From Paenibacillus sp. H1-7 (GTDB taxonomy: Bacteria; Bacillota; Bacilli; Paenibacillales; NBRC-103111), in contig NZ_CP031168.1 in the NCBI RefSeq assembly GCF_022354825.1, forward strand, positions 5,891,501 to 5,955,500: a stretch of 64,000 nucleotides of DNA, written 5' to 3'. The notes under the pieces were generated by a model. That model worked only from the letters and a program-made list of their open reading frames with translations, ran no database searches and was not told where the DNA came from. Below, in pieces: positions 26,233 through 35,164 of the stretch. Within the stretch, counting starts at the first letter, position 1; each line of letters begins with the position of its first letter. A program made the translations under genes and the position numbers.

Positions 26233-28188
26233 ATGAGCCGGTTGATGAGGGAGGCAACGCGTAAAAAGCGGGAGTACATGGCTGAGGTTGCACTCCGGCT
26301 ATTTATGGAACGAGGCTACGAGCAGGTTTCCGTCGACGATATCATCGCCGCTACGAATACATCTAAAGGAACTTTTTATCATTATTTTCAGGGAAAAGAC
26401 GAAATATTGCGCGAAATTTCACGCAAGCAAATGAACACGATTACCGAATGGGCTGTTAAGACACCCTCACAGGTGCAATCGTTGGAAGGACATATTACCA
26501 AGCTTTTTTTAGACTTGTCGTCCAATATTCAAGCTTACCCGCGTCTCGTGCGGAGTCTGATCGCTTTATCGCTGCAGAACGAATCGGTGAAAGCCATTGA
26601 GGAGGAACAATACCAGCTGCTTCATGAGCGGCTGCTTCGCTGGCTGCCCGATCCGAACAAGGTCCGGCTGCTGATCACTTCGTATAGAGGAACTCTATGG
26701 ATGTGGTGTACGCAGGAGAATAAAGAATTGCCCGCTATGATGCGCAGCAACCTGGCTTGGGTTTGGTCAGGTCTACGTTCTGAACAACATGAACCATCCA
26801 TCTCGGTAGAAACGGGGCAAGCCGGTATGCATAAAACTTGGCTTGCGCACAGCGCTAAGGAGGAAGTAAAAATGAGAGTAGCAATTATTGGCGGCGGATT
26901 GGCCGGTTTGACGGCTGCCGCATACTTGTCGGAGCAGCACGGTGTAGAAGGAATTCTATTTGAAAGAAGTCCTCAGTTCGGCGGCCGCGCATTTACATAT
27001 GAAAAAGCCGGCTTTACGCTGAACTACGGCGCGCACGCCGTGTACGGCATCGACCGTCATGAGCTATCGGCTATGGAACGCGAGCTGGGGCTGTCGTTCA
27101 GCTCCAAGCAGGTGGATAAGCGCAAGGTCATGTATGCCAAGCACGATCACCTGACGCCCGCTCCGCTGGATTTCGTCAATCTGATGAAGACCGAGCTGCT
27201 GAATACGATGCAAAAGGTTCGCTTCGTCGGTGAAATCGCGGCGATTATCGGCAATATCCATAACTTGAAAAATTACGATACATTGGGCGACTATTTGGCC
27301 CATTCCGATGCGGATGAAGATGTCAAAGAGCTGTGGGAGCACTTGGTATGCTCGAACTTCTTTATTGCGCCGGAGGAAGCCCGCAAGGTTCCGGGTTCTG
27401 TAATCAGCGAATATTATCATAACCTGTTCTTGTCCAGCCGGCCTGTAAACTATGTTCTGGGCAGCTGGGCGGTCATTACGAATCAGCTCCGTCAAAAAAT
27501 CGAAATTTCCGGGCGCTGGGAGCTTGCGCTTCAAGAAGGCGTCGATGCCATCCGTTACGAGGATCGGAAATTTATTCTTAAAACGAAAAACCGCGAGGAA
27601 GCGTTCGACCGTGTTGTCTTCGCGATGCCGGTACAGCAGACGTGCAAGCTGCTGAAAGGGACTCCTTGGGAACCGTTCCTGGCTCCATTCGAGAACAATA
27701 CGGCAACCGAGGTTATGGTATACGATATCGGCCTGAAGCGTGTCGTCGCCCGTCCATTCTCCTACATCAGCGATATGGATAATAAAATGTTCATAAGCGA
27801 CGTGTCCGCTACGGATCACACGCTGGTTCCGGATGGAGGCCAATTGCTGCAAGGTATCGCTTACCTCAGCGATTCGTTCGGCGACGAGCAGGAGCGCAAA
27901 GAATATTTGGAAACCAAAACGAAGCAAATGGAGAATTTGTTCGATCACTATTATCCGGGCTGGCGCGATGAAACAGCTGTAAAACGGGTGTCCAAAAAAG
28001 CAATGGTTTCGAGCGTTAAAAACATTGTAACGAACGAGCTGCTTCCAACCCGTCTGGATCATGTGCCTTTCTATTTCTGCGGCGACGGCTGCGTCGGGAA
28101 GGGTGAATTGGCGGAACGAGCGTTTTCGAGCGCCCGTCAAGTCGCGAAGTCGATTATCGAGGATGTTAAAGTTCCGGCCAGAGTATAA
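26233..28188 (+). CDS. TetR-family regulator continuous in frame with FAD-dependent oxidoreductase
   Basis: One 651-codon frame with two parts. Residues 1-~200 are a TetR regulator: the HTH is at ~15-60 (YEQVSVDDIIAATNTSKGTFYHYF), followed by a ligand domain. Residues 214-651 are a flavin oxidoreductase of the phytoene-desaturase/amine-oxidase type with the dinucleotide-binding VAIIGGGLAGLTAAAYLS and FERSPQFGGRA, and a C-terminal YFCGDGCVGKGELAERAF FAD segment. No stop separates them, yet a textbook ribosome site stands before the internal Met214 codon. The product may be a fusion, two separate proteins, or both. The substrate is unknown. GAGGTGAG precedes the first ATG. Confidence 0.85.
   Translation: MSRLMREATRKKREYMAEVALRLFMERGYEQVSVDDIIAATNTSKGTFYHYFQGKDEILREISRKQMNTITEWAVKTPSQVQSLEGHITKLFLDLSSNIQAYPRLVRSLIALSLQNESVKAIEEEQYQLLHERLLRWLPDPNKVRLLITSYRGTLWMWCTQENKELPAMMRSNLAWVWSGLRSEQHEPSISVETGQAGMHKTWLAHSAKEEVKMRVAIIGGGLAGLTAAAYLSEQHGVEGILFERSPQFGGRAFTYEKAGFTLNYGAHAVYGIDRHELSAMERELGLSFSSKQVDKRKVMYAKHDHLTPAPLDFVNLMKTELLNTMQKVRFVGEIAAIIGNIHNLKNYDTLGDYLAHSDADEDVKELWEHLVCSNFFIAPEEARKVPGSVISEYYHNLFLSSRPVNYVLGSWAVITNQLRQKIEISGRWELALQEGVDAIRYEDRKFILKTKNREEAFDRVVFAMPVQQTCKLLKGTPWEPFLAPFENNTATEVMVYDIGLKRVVARPFSYISDMDNKMFISDVSATDHTLVPDGGQLLQGIAYLSDSFGDEQERKEYLETKTKQMENLFDHYYPGWRDETAVKRVSKKAMVSSVKNIVTNELLPTRLDHVPFYFCGDGCVGKGELAERAFSSARQVAKSIIEDVKVPARV
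26857..26874 (+). promoter_or_regulatory. Internal ribosome binding site and start for the oxidoreductase
   Basis: AAGGAGG (26857-26863) lies 8 nt before an in-frame ATG (26872) that begins exactly at the oxidoreductase N-terminus MRVAIIGGG. This argues that a free 438-residue oxidoreductase is made. Confidence 0.75.
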
Positions 28189-28191
28189 AAA

Positions 28192-30354
28192 TTATAGGAT
28201 GGACGCCACAAGATTGGCTATCCATGCCGCGGCTGCCTGCATCATTTTGTGAACCTGAAGCAGTGCGGCTGCCACATAGTGGAGCCAACCCGATTCTTGA
28301 GAATCGGGTTTTTGCTCGTTTGCTGGTGTAAGTGGAGCGGGACTATTGGTCGGCTGCGGCCCGGCTATGGAAACCGCTCCGTCTTTGGCGGCAGCGGATG
28401 TGCTGCCGCCGCTCTTCATTTGGACGGTTCTTGTCTTGCCGTCCCACTGCAATTGTCCGCCGAAGGCTTCGCCGATAAACCTCGCCGGTCCCATAGTATA
28501 GCCGTTGACAAGCAGGGCGGGAACCTCCAGCTCAACGGTTTTGCCGTTCACGACAGCTTGCTTGTCTCCGACCTTCAAGGAGACGCTCGTATTCCCCTTG
28601 CGCCCCGTTGCCGTCTGGGTAGCGGCATCCCATGTGACGGTCGCCCCCATAGCTTCAAAGATGGCGCGCAGCGGCGTCAAAGTGCTGCCATTGCGAATGA
28701 CCGGCGGCTGCTCGAACGATTGCCGTTTGCCGTCCAGCGTAAACGTAACCTGTGATGACAGCGGCAGCGACTTGGACGCAACCTTGGTGCCGCTTCGATT
28801 GTACACGGTCAGCTCCAGCCGCGATCCTTCCGGAACTTGTCCTGCATCGAGCTCGAATCCGAAAGGCGGATTGGTTTGTGACTTTACCACGCTCCCGTTA
28901 ATGGCATAATCCACTTTCCCGATATATATATCCGGTATTTTGATCCAAGGCGTTATTTTCGTTTTTTCGGTGAATGTATTGCCGCTATCAGACAGCTTTA
29001 CATGGCCTGCGCCATCCGCAGGCTTGGCTCCCTGTTCGACCTTCGTCAAATACAACGGGCTCGAAATCATTAAGCTGTACAGCTTCTTCATCGTCTCGTT
29101 CGCACCAAGCAAGTAGTTGTTGCGGGATTCCCGGTCCTTCAAATCGACGTTAAAATAGGTGATCGACTTCAACCGGGGATATTTCAGCGGCATAATCTCA
29201 TACAGCCGATGCAAATTCAGCAGCCCATAATCGGTGAACGATTCCTGAGGAATGTGAGCGTAATGGGACACGGCTGTTTCGCTGATCATCAGCGGCTTGC
29301 GGTCCGAATAAGTCTTGTACAAGTAATCCAGCCTTTCAACCGGGCTGGTCGCCTGCATATTCCCCTGCTTCGGATCTCCGTTCTCATACGGCTCCGTATA
29401 CATGCTGACCCCTACCCAATCGACATATTCGTCGCCTGGATAATAGACATCCATGGAGTAAGCGGGAACGTCGCCGGGACTCCAAACCATCGCAACGTTC
29501 GGCGCTTCCTCCGCCATCACATCGTGAACAAGACGGAACTTCTCAATATACTTTTGCGGATCGCCGTGCCACACGACCCAATTGCCGTTCATTTCGCTAG
29601 CATAACGTAAAAAGATAGGAATTCCGCTCGCCTTGGCCGCGCGTGCCCATTTGCGCAAATAGTCGTTGTCCTGCACGGAGTCCAAGCCGTTGCTCGGCTC
29701 CCAGGCTATTTGCAGCGCGGCCCCCGCTTCCTTCGCCCTTGAGGCATAGGCTTGCGGGAACGGTTTGTCCAGCTGAGAATAGGCCAAATACAGGGCGTGC
29801 TTTTTCCCGTAGATCGATTCGGAGCGTGTAAAATAATTTTGCATTGCGGGGTCCTGCTCGGAATACATGCCGATATACGTTCCGTATTCCGGCTCGAACT
29901 TCGCCAATTTGCCGTTGGCCGGCGCCGCCTGCTTTTTCAACAGCTCCGTATCCTGCGTGCTCATGTAGACATCTACAATCGTCCGTATTTGCTCGGCGCG
30001 CTGCAGATCGACGGCTCCCCAATCCTTTCCGTCCATCAGCCAATATTTGTTCTCCAGCTCGTAGTAGCGGATAGCATTGTCGTAATCTTGAATACTGTCA
30101 AAGTATTCGTCCAGTCTTCCGCAGAACAAAGCGGCACTATGCCAGTCCTGTATTGAAGCATAATGCTCCACAAGAAATTGCCAGTGCGGCACGGCACCTG
30201 CAGGGTTGCCGCTGTTGACGGCGGCATCCGCGGCCTGCCAGCGGTCCCATATCGGGTCCGCCTCCGCTTGGGAGCCCCCGAGCAGCAGCCCGGCGGCCAA
30301 GGACAAGGCAGTGAGCCCTTTGAGGCAGCGATTCGTCCATTGTCGGATATTCAT
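28192..30354 (-). CDS. Secreted GH26-like glycoside hydrolase with copper-amine-oxidase-like domain
   Basis: A 720-residue exported protein. A signal peptide (1-~33) is followed by TPR-like helical repeats (~35-120). The GH26-like catalytic domain (~150-430) shows RYASEMNGNWVVW (acid/base Glu) and PLMISETAVS (nucleophile Glu). A beta-rich linker follows, then one copper-amine-oxidase N-terminal-like domain (TLTPLRAIFEAMGATVTWD), a Pro/Ser linker and a hydrophobic C-terminal helix. GH26 enzymes cut beta-mannans or mixed-linkage beta-glucans; here Ser replaces the usual His before EMNG. AGGAG stands 10 nt before the ATG. It follows sbcC by 43 nt and converges on the oxidoreductase gene, with 3 nt between them. 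Confidence 0.82.
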   Translation of the reverse strand: MNIRQWTNRCLKGLTALSLAAGLLLGGSQAEADPIWDRWQAADAAVNSGNPAGAVPHWQFLVEHYASIQDWHSAALFCGRLDEYFDSIQDYDNAIRYYELENKYWLMDGKDWGAVDLQRAEQIRTIVDVYMSTQDTELLKKQAAPANGKLAKFEPEYGTYIGMYSEQDPAMQNYFTRSESIYGKKHALYLAYSQLDKPFPQAYASRAKEAGAALQIAWEPSNGLDSVQDNDYLRKWARAAKASGIPIFLRYASEMNGNWVVWHGDPQKYIEKFRLVHDVMAEEAPNVAMVWSPGDVPAYSMDVYYPGDEYVDWVGVSMYTEPYENGDPKQGNMQATSPVERLDYLYKTYSDRKPLMISETAVSHYAHIPQESFTDYGLLNLHRLYEIMPLKYPRLKSITYFNVDLKDRESRNNYLLGANETMKKLYSLMISSPLYLTKVEQGAKPADGAGHVKLSDSGNTFTEKTKITPWIKIPDIYIGKVDYAINGSVVKSQTNPPFGFELDAGQVPEGSRLELTVYNRSGTKVASKSLPLSSQVTFTLDGKRQSFEQPPVIRNGSTLTPLRAIFEAMGATVTWDAATQTATGRKGNTSVSLKVGDKQAVVNGKTVELEVPALLVNGYTMGPARFIGEAFGGQLQWDGKTRTVQMKSGGSTSAAAKDGAVSIAGPQPTNSPAPLTPANEQKPDSQESGWLHYVAAALLQVHKMMQAAAAWIANLVASIL
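28287..28313 (+). terminator. Terminator for the TetR/oxidoreductase gene, inside the opposing coding region
   Basis: Perfect AACCCGATTC/GAATCGGGTT stem with TTGA loop followed by T5 on the plus strand, about 100 nt past the stop at 28188. The same bases encode residues near KPDSQESGW of the opposing GH26-like protein. No T-run follows on the minus strand, so it acts for the plus-strand gene only. Confidence 0.8.
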
Positions 30355-30397
30355 AATCGGTTGTCTCCTCTCGCTGTAGTATCCATATTGAATTGCT

Positions 30398-33300
30398 TTA
30401 TAACGTCTCAAGGAACACTCTGCTGCCCTTTCCGCCTGGCTCGGCAGGAAGCACAACCAGCCTTCTCGGCAAACGGGCCCTCAGCTCCGGCACATGGCTT
30501 ATTACCCCGACCGTGAGCTTATCCATATGGAGCTTTTCCAGCGCAACGATAACCGTCTCCAGCAAGTCCTGATCGAGAGTACCGAACCCTTCATCCAGGA
30601 AGAAAAATTCTAGAGGATACTGTCCTTTCAGCTGGATTTGCGCCGATAAAGCCAACGCCAGCGACAAGGAAGTCAGGAACGTTTCTCCTCCCGAAAGCGT
30701 AGTAACGGGCCTCTTGACGCCGCCGTTCGAATCGTCGCGGATAATGAAGCCCCCGGCCGAATCCACCTCGATGGCGTACTTCTGGCGGGTCAGCTGACCT
30801 AACCGTTCAGACGCTGCGCGGCTTACCTGCATCAGCTGCTCCTCGGCCAAAAATTCCACGAACGCGTTGCCGCGCAGCACCGACTGCAGCTTGCTGAGCA
30901 GCGTAAGCTCGTTTTGGCGGGCTGTTCGCTTCGTTTCCAGCTCGGTCCACCGTGCATGCTTCTCCTGCAGCGACTCCCAATCGCGCTCGGCTTTTGCCTT
31001 GGCCTGCAAAGCCGCATCGTCGCGCTTCTTGCATTCAGCCAGCTCTTCCTCCAGCTGCGCCCATTCAGCGTCCGTAACCATGCGGTCGCCAAGCTGTTCG
31101 GACAGCTGCCGCACCTGCACGTTAAGCTGATGCTCCAGCTTGCCGTAAGCCTCGACCTCTTCAGCCCAAGTCTGCCTCAGCGCATCGGCAATCCTCGCCG
31201 CTTCTACGTCTTCCGGCTTCAAGAAGCCGTATAGCTTGGCTTGCGCGTCCCACTCCTTCTCTGCGTTGGCCGCCTGCTCCATTGCGGTCTGAACCGCTTG
31301 AGAGGCTGCCGCCATCGCTGCTGCCGCTTCCTGGCCGGATAACTGTGCCTGCTCGTAATCGAGCTTCGTCTTCTCATTGGCTCCCCGCAGCTGCTCCAAT
31401 TGGTTCGACACGCGGATTAATTGAGGACCGACCTCTTCTTCTCCGGCCCAATCCTTCAGCCGATCCGCTTTTTCCGACACCTGCTGCTGCAAATGCTTCC
31501 ATTCGGTTTGCAGCTGGACCGTTTGCCGGTCGAATTCGTTCAGCTTCTCCTGGACTTGCCCTATCAGGCTCAGCTTTTCTTCTATAAAAGTAACGCTCTT
31601 GTCCAACCGTTCGCGAAGGTCGTCCGCTTTTTGCTGCTGAAGCCTCAGCTGCTCTGCCGCCGCTTCGACACGGTCAAAATCAACGCCAGCAAACTTCCGG
31701 TTCCATTCGTCCGTTTGCGCGGCGACGGTCTCTTTCAGTCGGTCGGTCTTCTCTTTCGCTGACGCGATGAATGTATGTAAGGTTTGCCGGCGGGATTGCT
31801 GCTCCGCCATCGTACGGTCGATCTGCCCGCGCAGCTGCAGAAGCTCCTGCTGCCGCTTTTGCATCGCTAGATATCGTCTGCTGAGCTGCAGCAGCTCGTC
31901 TTCGACCGACTGCAGCACGGTCAACAGCTCCGCCTCTCCGAGCAGCTCATCTATCGCAGTACGGACAACGCCGCCTGCGACGCTATCGTTCGTCTGCTCC
32001 CAAGCTTGTACGGCTGCCGCCGCTTCGGCGAGAGAATCGTTATGCTGCAGCTGGGGAAGCACCGGCTTCCATTGCTGCACGATCCCGTTCAAGCTGAGCA
32101 GCAATTGGCTTGCCGACAGCTGCTGCTGCCTTGCCCTAAGCTGCTGCTCCTCCAGACGTGCCATCGCCGCATCGCCTTCGGTTTGCAGCGAAGCTTCGTG
32201 CTCATGCAGCGTGAACAGCCCGGGATGCTCCGTAGCTCCGCATACCGGACAGCGGTCCCCCGCTTCCAGCTGCGAGGCCAAGGCAGCCGCCATCGCTCTC
32301 CGTTCCGCTTCGCGCCCCTTTGCCTTATGTTCCGCGATCCAAGCGGGTATAGCGGCAAGCACCCTGCCAAGCTTGGCTTCCTGCTCCTTCGCCTCGGCAT
32401 ACGCCTGTGCCGCTTCCTGGAGCCAGCCGGCCAGCCATTGCCCCCACTGCTTCTCCCGCTCCTGCACCGCGCCCTCCTCGCGCTCGAGCGCTTGCAGCTC
32501 CTTGCCGTGCTTCTCCAGCTCGGCACGCTGCTCCTCCAGCTGGCGGCGCCATTGCTCGATCGCCCGTTTCTCCTGCAGCGCTTCCTGCAGCCGGTCTCTC
32601 TCGGCGCTCGGCACCTCCGCCAGCTTCAGCTCCGCCTTAAGCTCCGCCTGGCGCTTGACGGCTTTGTCTCGCAGCTCCTGCTCACGCTGCAGCTGCTCCC
32701 GCGCGGCCGCGAGCTGGCCGGCCGCCTGCTCCGTCTGCTGCGCGAGCCGGCTTGCCGCTCCGCGCTGCTGCGCCAGCTCCGCTGCCAGCGCTTGCGCCTG
32801 CTGCAGCTTGTCGAGCCGCAGCAGCAGCGGCGCCTCCTGCGCAGCCAGCGCATCGCGCGCTTGCTTGTGCGCCGCTTGCGCCGCGGCAAGCGCGGCCTGC
32901 GCCCTCGCAAGCGCAGCTTCGGCGCCGCCCAAGGCGCTGCGCTCGCGGGCTTGCCGCGCCTGCGCCTGCGCGAGCTGCTGCGCGTACGGCCGCGCCAGCT
33001 CGGCCTGCGCCGCGCGGGCGAGCTGCGCTTGCAGCGCCCGCACCTGCGGCGCGCGGGCCTCGTGCTGCGCGAGCTGCTCCCGCGCGGCCGCGAGCGCCTG
33101 CTGCAGCTCGCGGATGCGGCGCTGCTCGGCGGCGCGGGTCTCGCACGCGGCAAGCTGCGCCCGCAGCTGCAGCGAGGCTTGCGCCGCATCCGCAAGCGCG
33201 GCCGCCGCGGCGTCCAGCGCCTGCTGCGAAGCGTCGCCGAGCCCTTGCTGCTCGGCCTGCAGCTCTTTGATCGCCACGTCCGTTTCCTTGAAGCGGACGG

Positions 33301-33865
33301 CGGTTTTGGCGCTCAGCTGATCTCCGTACGGCTCCAGATGGAACAGCCGCTGCAGCATTTGCCTGCGCTCGCTGCCCTTCAAGGCGAGAAACTCCGCAAA
33401 CTTTCCTTGCGGCAGCACAACCGCCCGGGTGAAGTCCTGCATCGACAGGCCCAATACATCCTGGACCTGCTGGTTCACTTCACCCGCCTTATCCGCGAGG
33501 ACTACGGTCTCTCCGTCCTGATATCGAATCAAACGGCTTACCGTGTTGTTGACCGACACATCGCCTCCGCGCTTGAACTGCCTGTCCACGCGGTAACGCT
33601 GCGCGCCGGACGCATGACCCAGCTCGAAAGTAAACGATACCGACAACGTGTTCTCGGCATGGTTCATTATGCCCTGCGTACCGTTGGCGGCACGTTCCAC
33701 TTTGCCGAACAACGCCAGCGTCACCGCATCGAGAATCGTCGATTTGCCGCTGCCTGTCTGTCCGAAAATACCGAATACGCCGGCATCGCATAATGCTGTG
33801 AAATCAATCTCTTGAAGCTCTCTATAGCTTTGAAGCCCGGCCATTTGCAAATAAATCGGCCTCAT
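30398..33865 (-). CDS. sbcC: SMC-like exonuclease subunit SbcC
   Basis: A 1155-residue Rad50-type ATPase that with SbcD opens and trims DNA hairpins and blocked ends. Walker A is GIFGQTGSGKSTILDAVTLA (residues ~32-51). Two long coiled coils flank the zinc hook RCPVCGA (Cys539, Cys542). The C-terminal signature is TLSGGETFLTSLSLALALS, with Walker B FFFLDEGFGTLD. The stretch 32400-33250 is markedly richer in GC, Ala, Gln and Arg than its surroundings because of coiled-coil repeats. GGGGGATG precedes the start. sbcD lies 59 nt upstream. Confidence 0.96.
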   Translation of the reverse strand: MRPIYLQMAGLQSYRELQEIDFTALCDAGVFGIFGQTGSGKSTILDAVTLALFGKVERAANGTQGIMNHAENTLSVSFTFELGHASGAQRYRVDRQFKRGGDVSVNNTVSRLIRYQDGETVVLADKAGEVNQQVQDVLGLSMQDFTRAVVLPQGKFAEFLALKGSERRQMLQRLFHLEPYGDQLSAKTAVRFKETDVAIKELQAEQQGLGDASQQALDAAAAALADAAQASLQLRAQLAACETRAAEQRRIRELQQALAAAREQLAQHEARAPQVRALQAQLARAAQAELARPYAQQLAQAQARQARERSALGGAEAALARAQAALAAAQAAHKQARDALAAQEAPLLLRLDKLQQAQALAAELAQQRGAASRLAQQTEQAAGQLAAAREQLQREQELRDKAVKRQAELKAELKLAEVPSAERDRLQEALQEKRAIEQWRRQLEEQRAELEKHGKELQALEREEGAVQEREKQWGQWLAGWLQEAAQAYAEAKEQEAKLGRVLAAIPAWIAEHKAKGREAERRAMAAALASQLEAGDRCPVCGATEHPGLFTLHEHEASLQTEGDAAMARLEEQQLRARQQQLSASQLLLSLNGIVQQWKPVLPQLQHNDSLAEAAAAVQAWEQTNDSVAGGVVRTAIDELLGEAELLTVLQSVEDELLQLSRRYLAMQKRQQELLQLRGQIDRTMAEQQSRRQTLHTFIASAKEKTDRLKETVAAQTDEWNRKFAGVDFDRVEAAAEQLRLQQQKADDLRERLDKSVTFIEEKLSLIGQVQEKLNEFDRQTVQLQTEWKHLQQQVSEKADRLKDWAGEEEVGPQLIRVSNQLEQLRGANEKTKLDYEQAQLSGQEAAAAMAAASQAVQTAMEQAANAEKEWDAQAKLYGFLKPEDVEAARIADALRQTWAEEVEAYGKLEHQLNVQVRQLSEQLGDRMVTDAEWAQLEEELAECKKRDDAALQAKAKAERDWESLQEKHARWTELETKRTARQNELTLLSKLQSVLRGNAFVEFLAEEQLMQVSRAASERLGQLTRQKYAIEVDSAGGFIIRDDSNGGVKRPVTTLSGGETFLTSLSLALALSAQIQLKGQYPLEFFFLDEGFGTLDQDLLETVIVALEKLHMDKLTVGVISHVPELRARLPRRLVVLPAEPGGKGSRVFLETL

Positions 33866-33924
33866 GGCAAGCCATCCCCCTTTCCATGCATATGATGCAA
33901 TTCCAATCGTATGTCAATTTCCGG

Positions 33925-35079
33925 CTACGCCTCCAACAGCTCCATAAACAACCGGACAAGCTCCGCTTCCGGCTCCGCGCCTCCGGTTTGCCGCGCATAA
34001 TAGCGGCGGAACAGCTCGTCCATCGGCATGCTGTTCATTGAAACAGCGGAAGCCGCGGCCGCTTCCATTTCCGGATAAATGGGCCGGATGTTGACGATGC
34101 CTTCATGCGCTTTGCGCAGCATATGGATTTGCTCCGTCGACATCGCTTCCGACATATGTACTTCCAAATCGATCCAGGCTCCGGCATCTTTGCCATCCGC
34201 AAGCCATTGATGAATTTCCGTTAAGCCGCCGGCCGCTTTCCACTTGACCAACGGGCGGCCGCTCGACAAGAACAGTTCCTCCAGCTTCGGCACCTCTCCC
34301 GGGCCAACATCCAGCACCGTCACCGACTTGGCTTGTCCCGCTTCAGAGAAGCTGTAGGCAAGCGGTGACCCGCTGTACCTCATCAGCGAGGAAGATTTTA
34401 TCGTTTGGGGGCGATGCAAGTGGCCCAAGGCAACGTACTGCGCTCCTACCGCCAATGCCTCCGTATCGACCGTATAAGCGCCGCCTACTTGAATCGGCCG
34501 CTCCGATTCGCTCTCCGCCCCACCCAGCACGTAAATATGGCTCATCAGCAAATTGACAGTATGTAGGCTGAAATGCTTCGCCTGCTGCGAAGCGATAAAT
34601 TTGACGCGGTCCGAGTAAGCAACCCGCAGCAGCTCTTCCTCAACGTGATCCGTCAACAGCTCTTTTAAGCGCGATTCAGACGGATACGGCAGCGAAAACA
34701 AACAAGCTTGCTCCCCCGTTCTTGCTATGGGGATGATTTCATGCCGGTCCTCCGGCAGACCTGCCAGCCGGACTCCGAGCTTTTGCGCCAGCGGCGCAGC
34801 CGCCGCCAGCCGGTCGGGATGGTCATGGTTCCCCGCTATGACCGCCACCGGTCTCTTGCCGTTATCGGCCAACCGGGCAAGCGCGTCGTAAAAAAGCTGC
34901 TCCGCCGCAGCCGGAGGATTGACCGAATCATAGACATCCCCTGCAAGGAGCACGAGGTCAATATGCTGATCGTTCACCATCCGAACCAGCTCCTCCACGA
35001 ACGCCTCCTGCTCGGCCATCCGGCTTCTTCCTTCCAGCGTCCGGCCGAAATGCCAGTCCGCGGTATGCAATATCCGCAT
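33925..35079 (-). CDS. sbcD: Nuclease subunit SbcD
   Basis: A 384-residue Mre11-type metallophosphoesterase. Metal-binding motifs are HTADWHFGRTL (Asp, His) at residues 5-15, LLAGDVYD, AGNHDHPDRL and LGHLHRPQ. It provides 3'-5' exonuclease and endonuclease activity in the SbcCD complex. The start 35079 follows GAGGAGG by 10 nt; the open frame continues upstream without a ribosome site and overlaps the addA end. It lies 85 nt after addA in the same direction. Confidence 0.95.
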   Translation of the reverse strand: MRILHTADWHFGRTLEGRSRMAEQEAFVEELVRMVNDQHIDLVLLAGDVYDSVNPPAAAEQLFYDALARLADNGKRPVAVIAGNHDHPDRLAAAAPLAQKLGVRLAGLPEDRHEIIPIARTGEQACLFSLPYPSESRLKELLTDHVEEELLRVAYSDRVKFIASQQAKHFSLHTVNLLMSHIYVLGGAESESERPIQVGGAYTVDTEALAVGAQYVALGHLHRPQTIKSSSLMRYSGSPLAYSFSEAGQAKSVTVLDVGPGEVPKLEELFLSSGRPLVKWKAAGGLTEIHQWLADGKDAGAWIDLEVHMSEAMSTEQIHMLRKAHEGIVNIRPIYPEMEAAAASAVSMNSMPMDELFRRYYARQTGGAEPEAELVRLFMELLEA

Positions 35080-35164
35080 GGATTCAGTTCCTCCTCTCTT
35101 GACTCCTTCTATATCAAGCTCATCTCTCAAAATTTCATTTATTCTTTTGAAAATGCCTTTCCGG

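Noticed and set aside
27064-28140. Minus-strand 358-codon open frame opposite the oxidoreductase
   Set aside because: Antisense shadow, no ribosome site or recognisable motif.
31767-33793. Two long plus-strand open frames (over 500 codons) opposite sbcC
   Set aside because: Their products are Cys/Ser- or Arg/Leu-rich low-complexity sequences that mirror the GC-rich Ala/Gln coiled coil of SbcC. They have no ribosome sites and no family resemblance.
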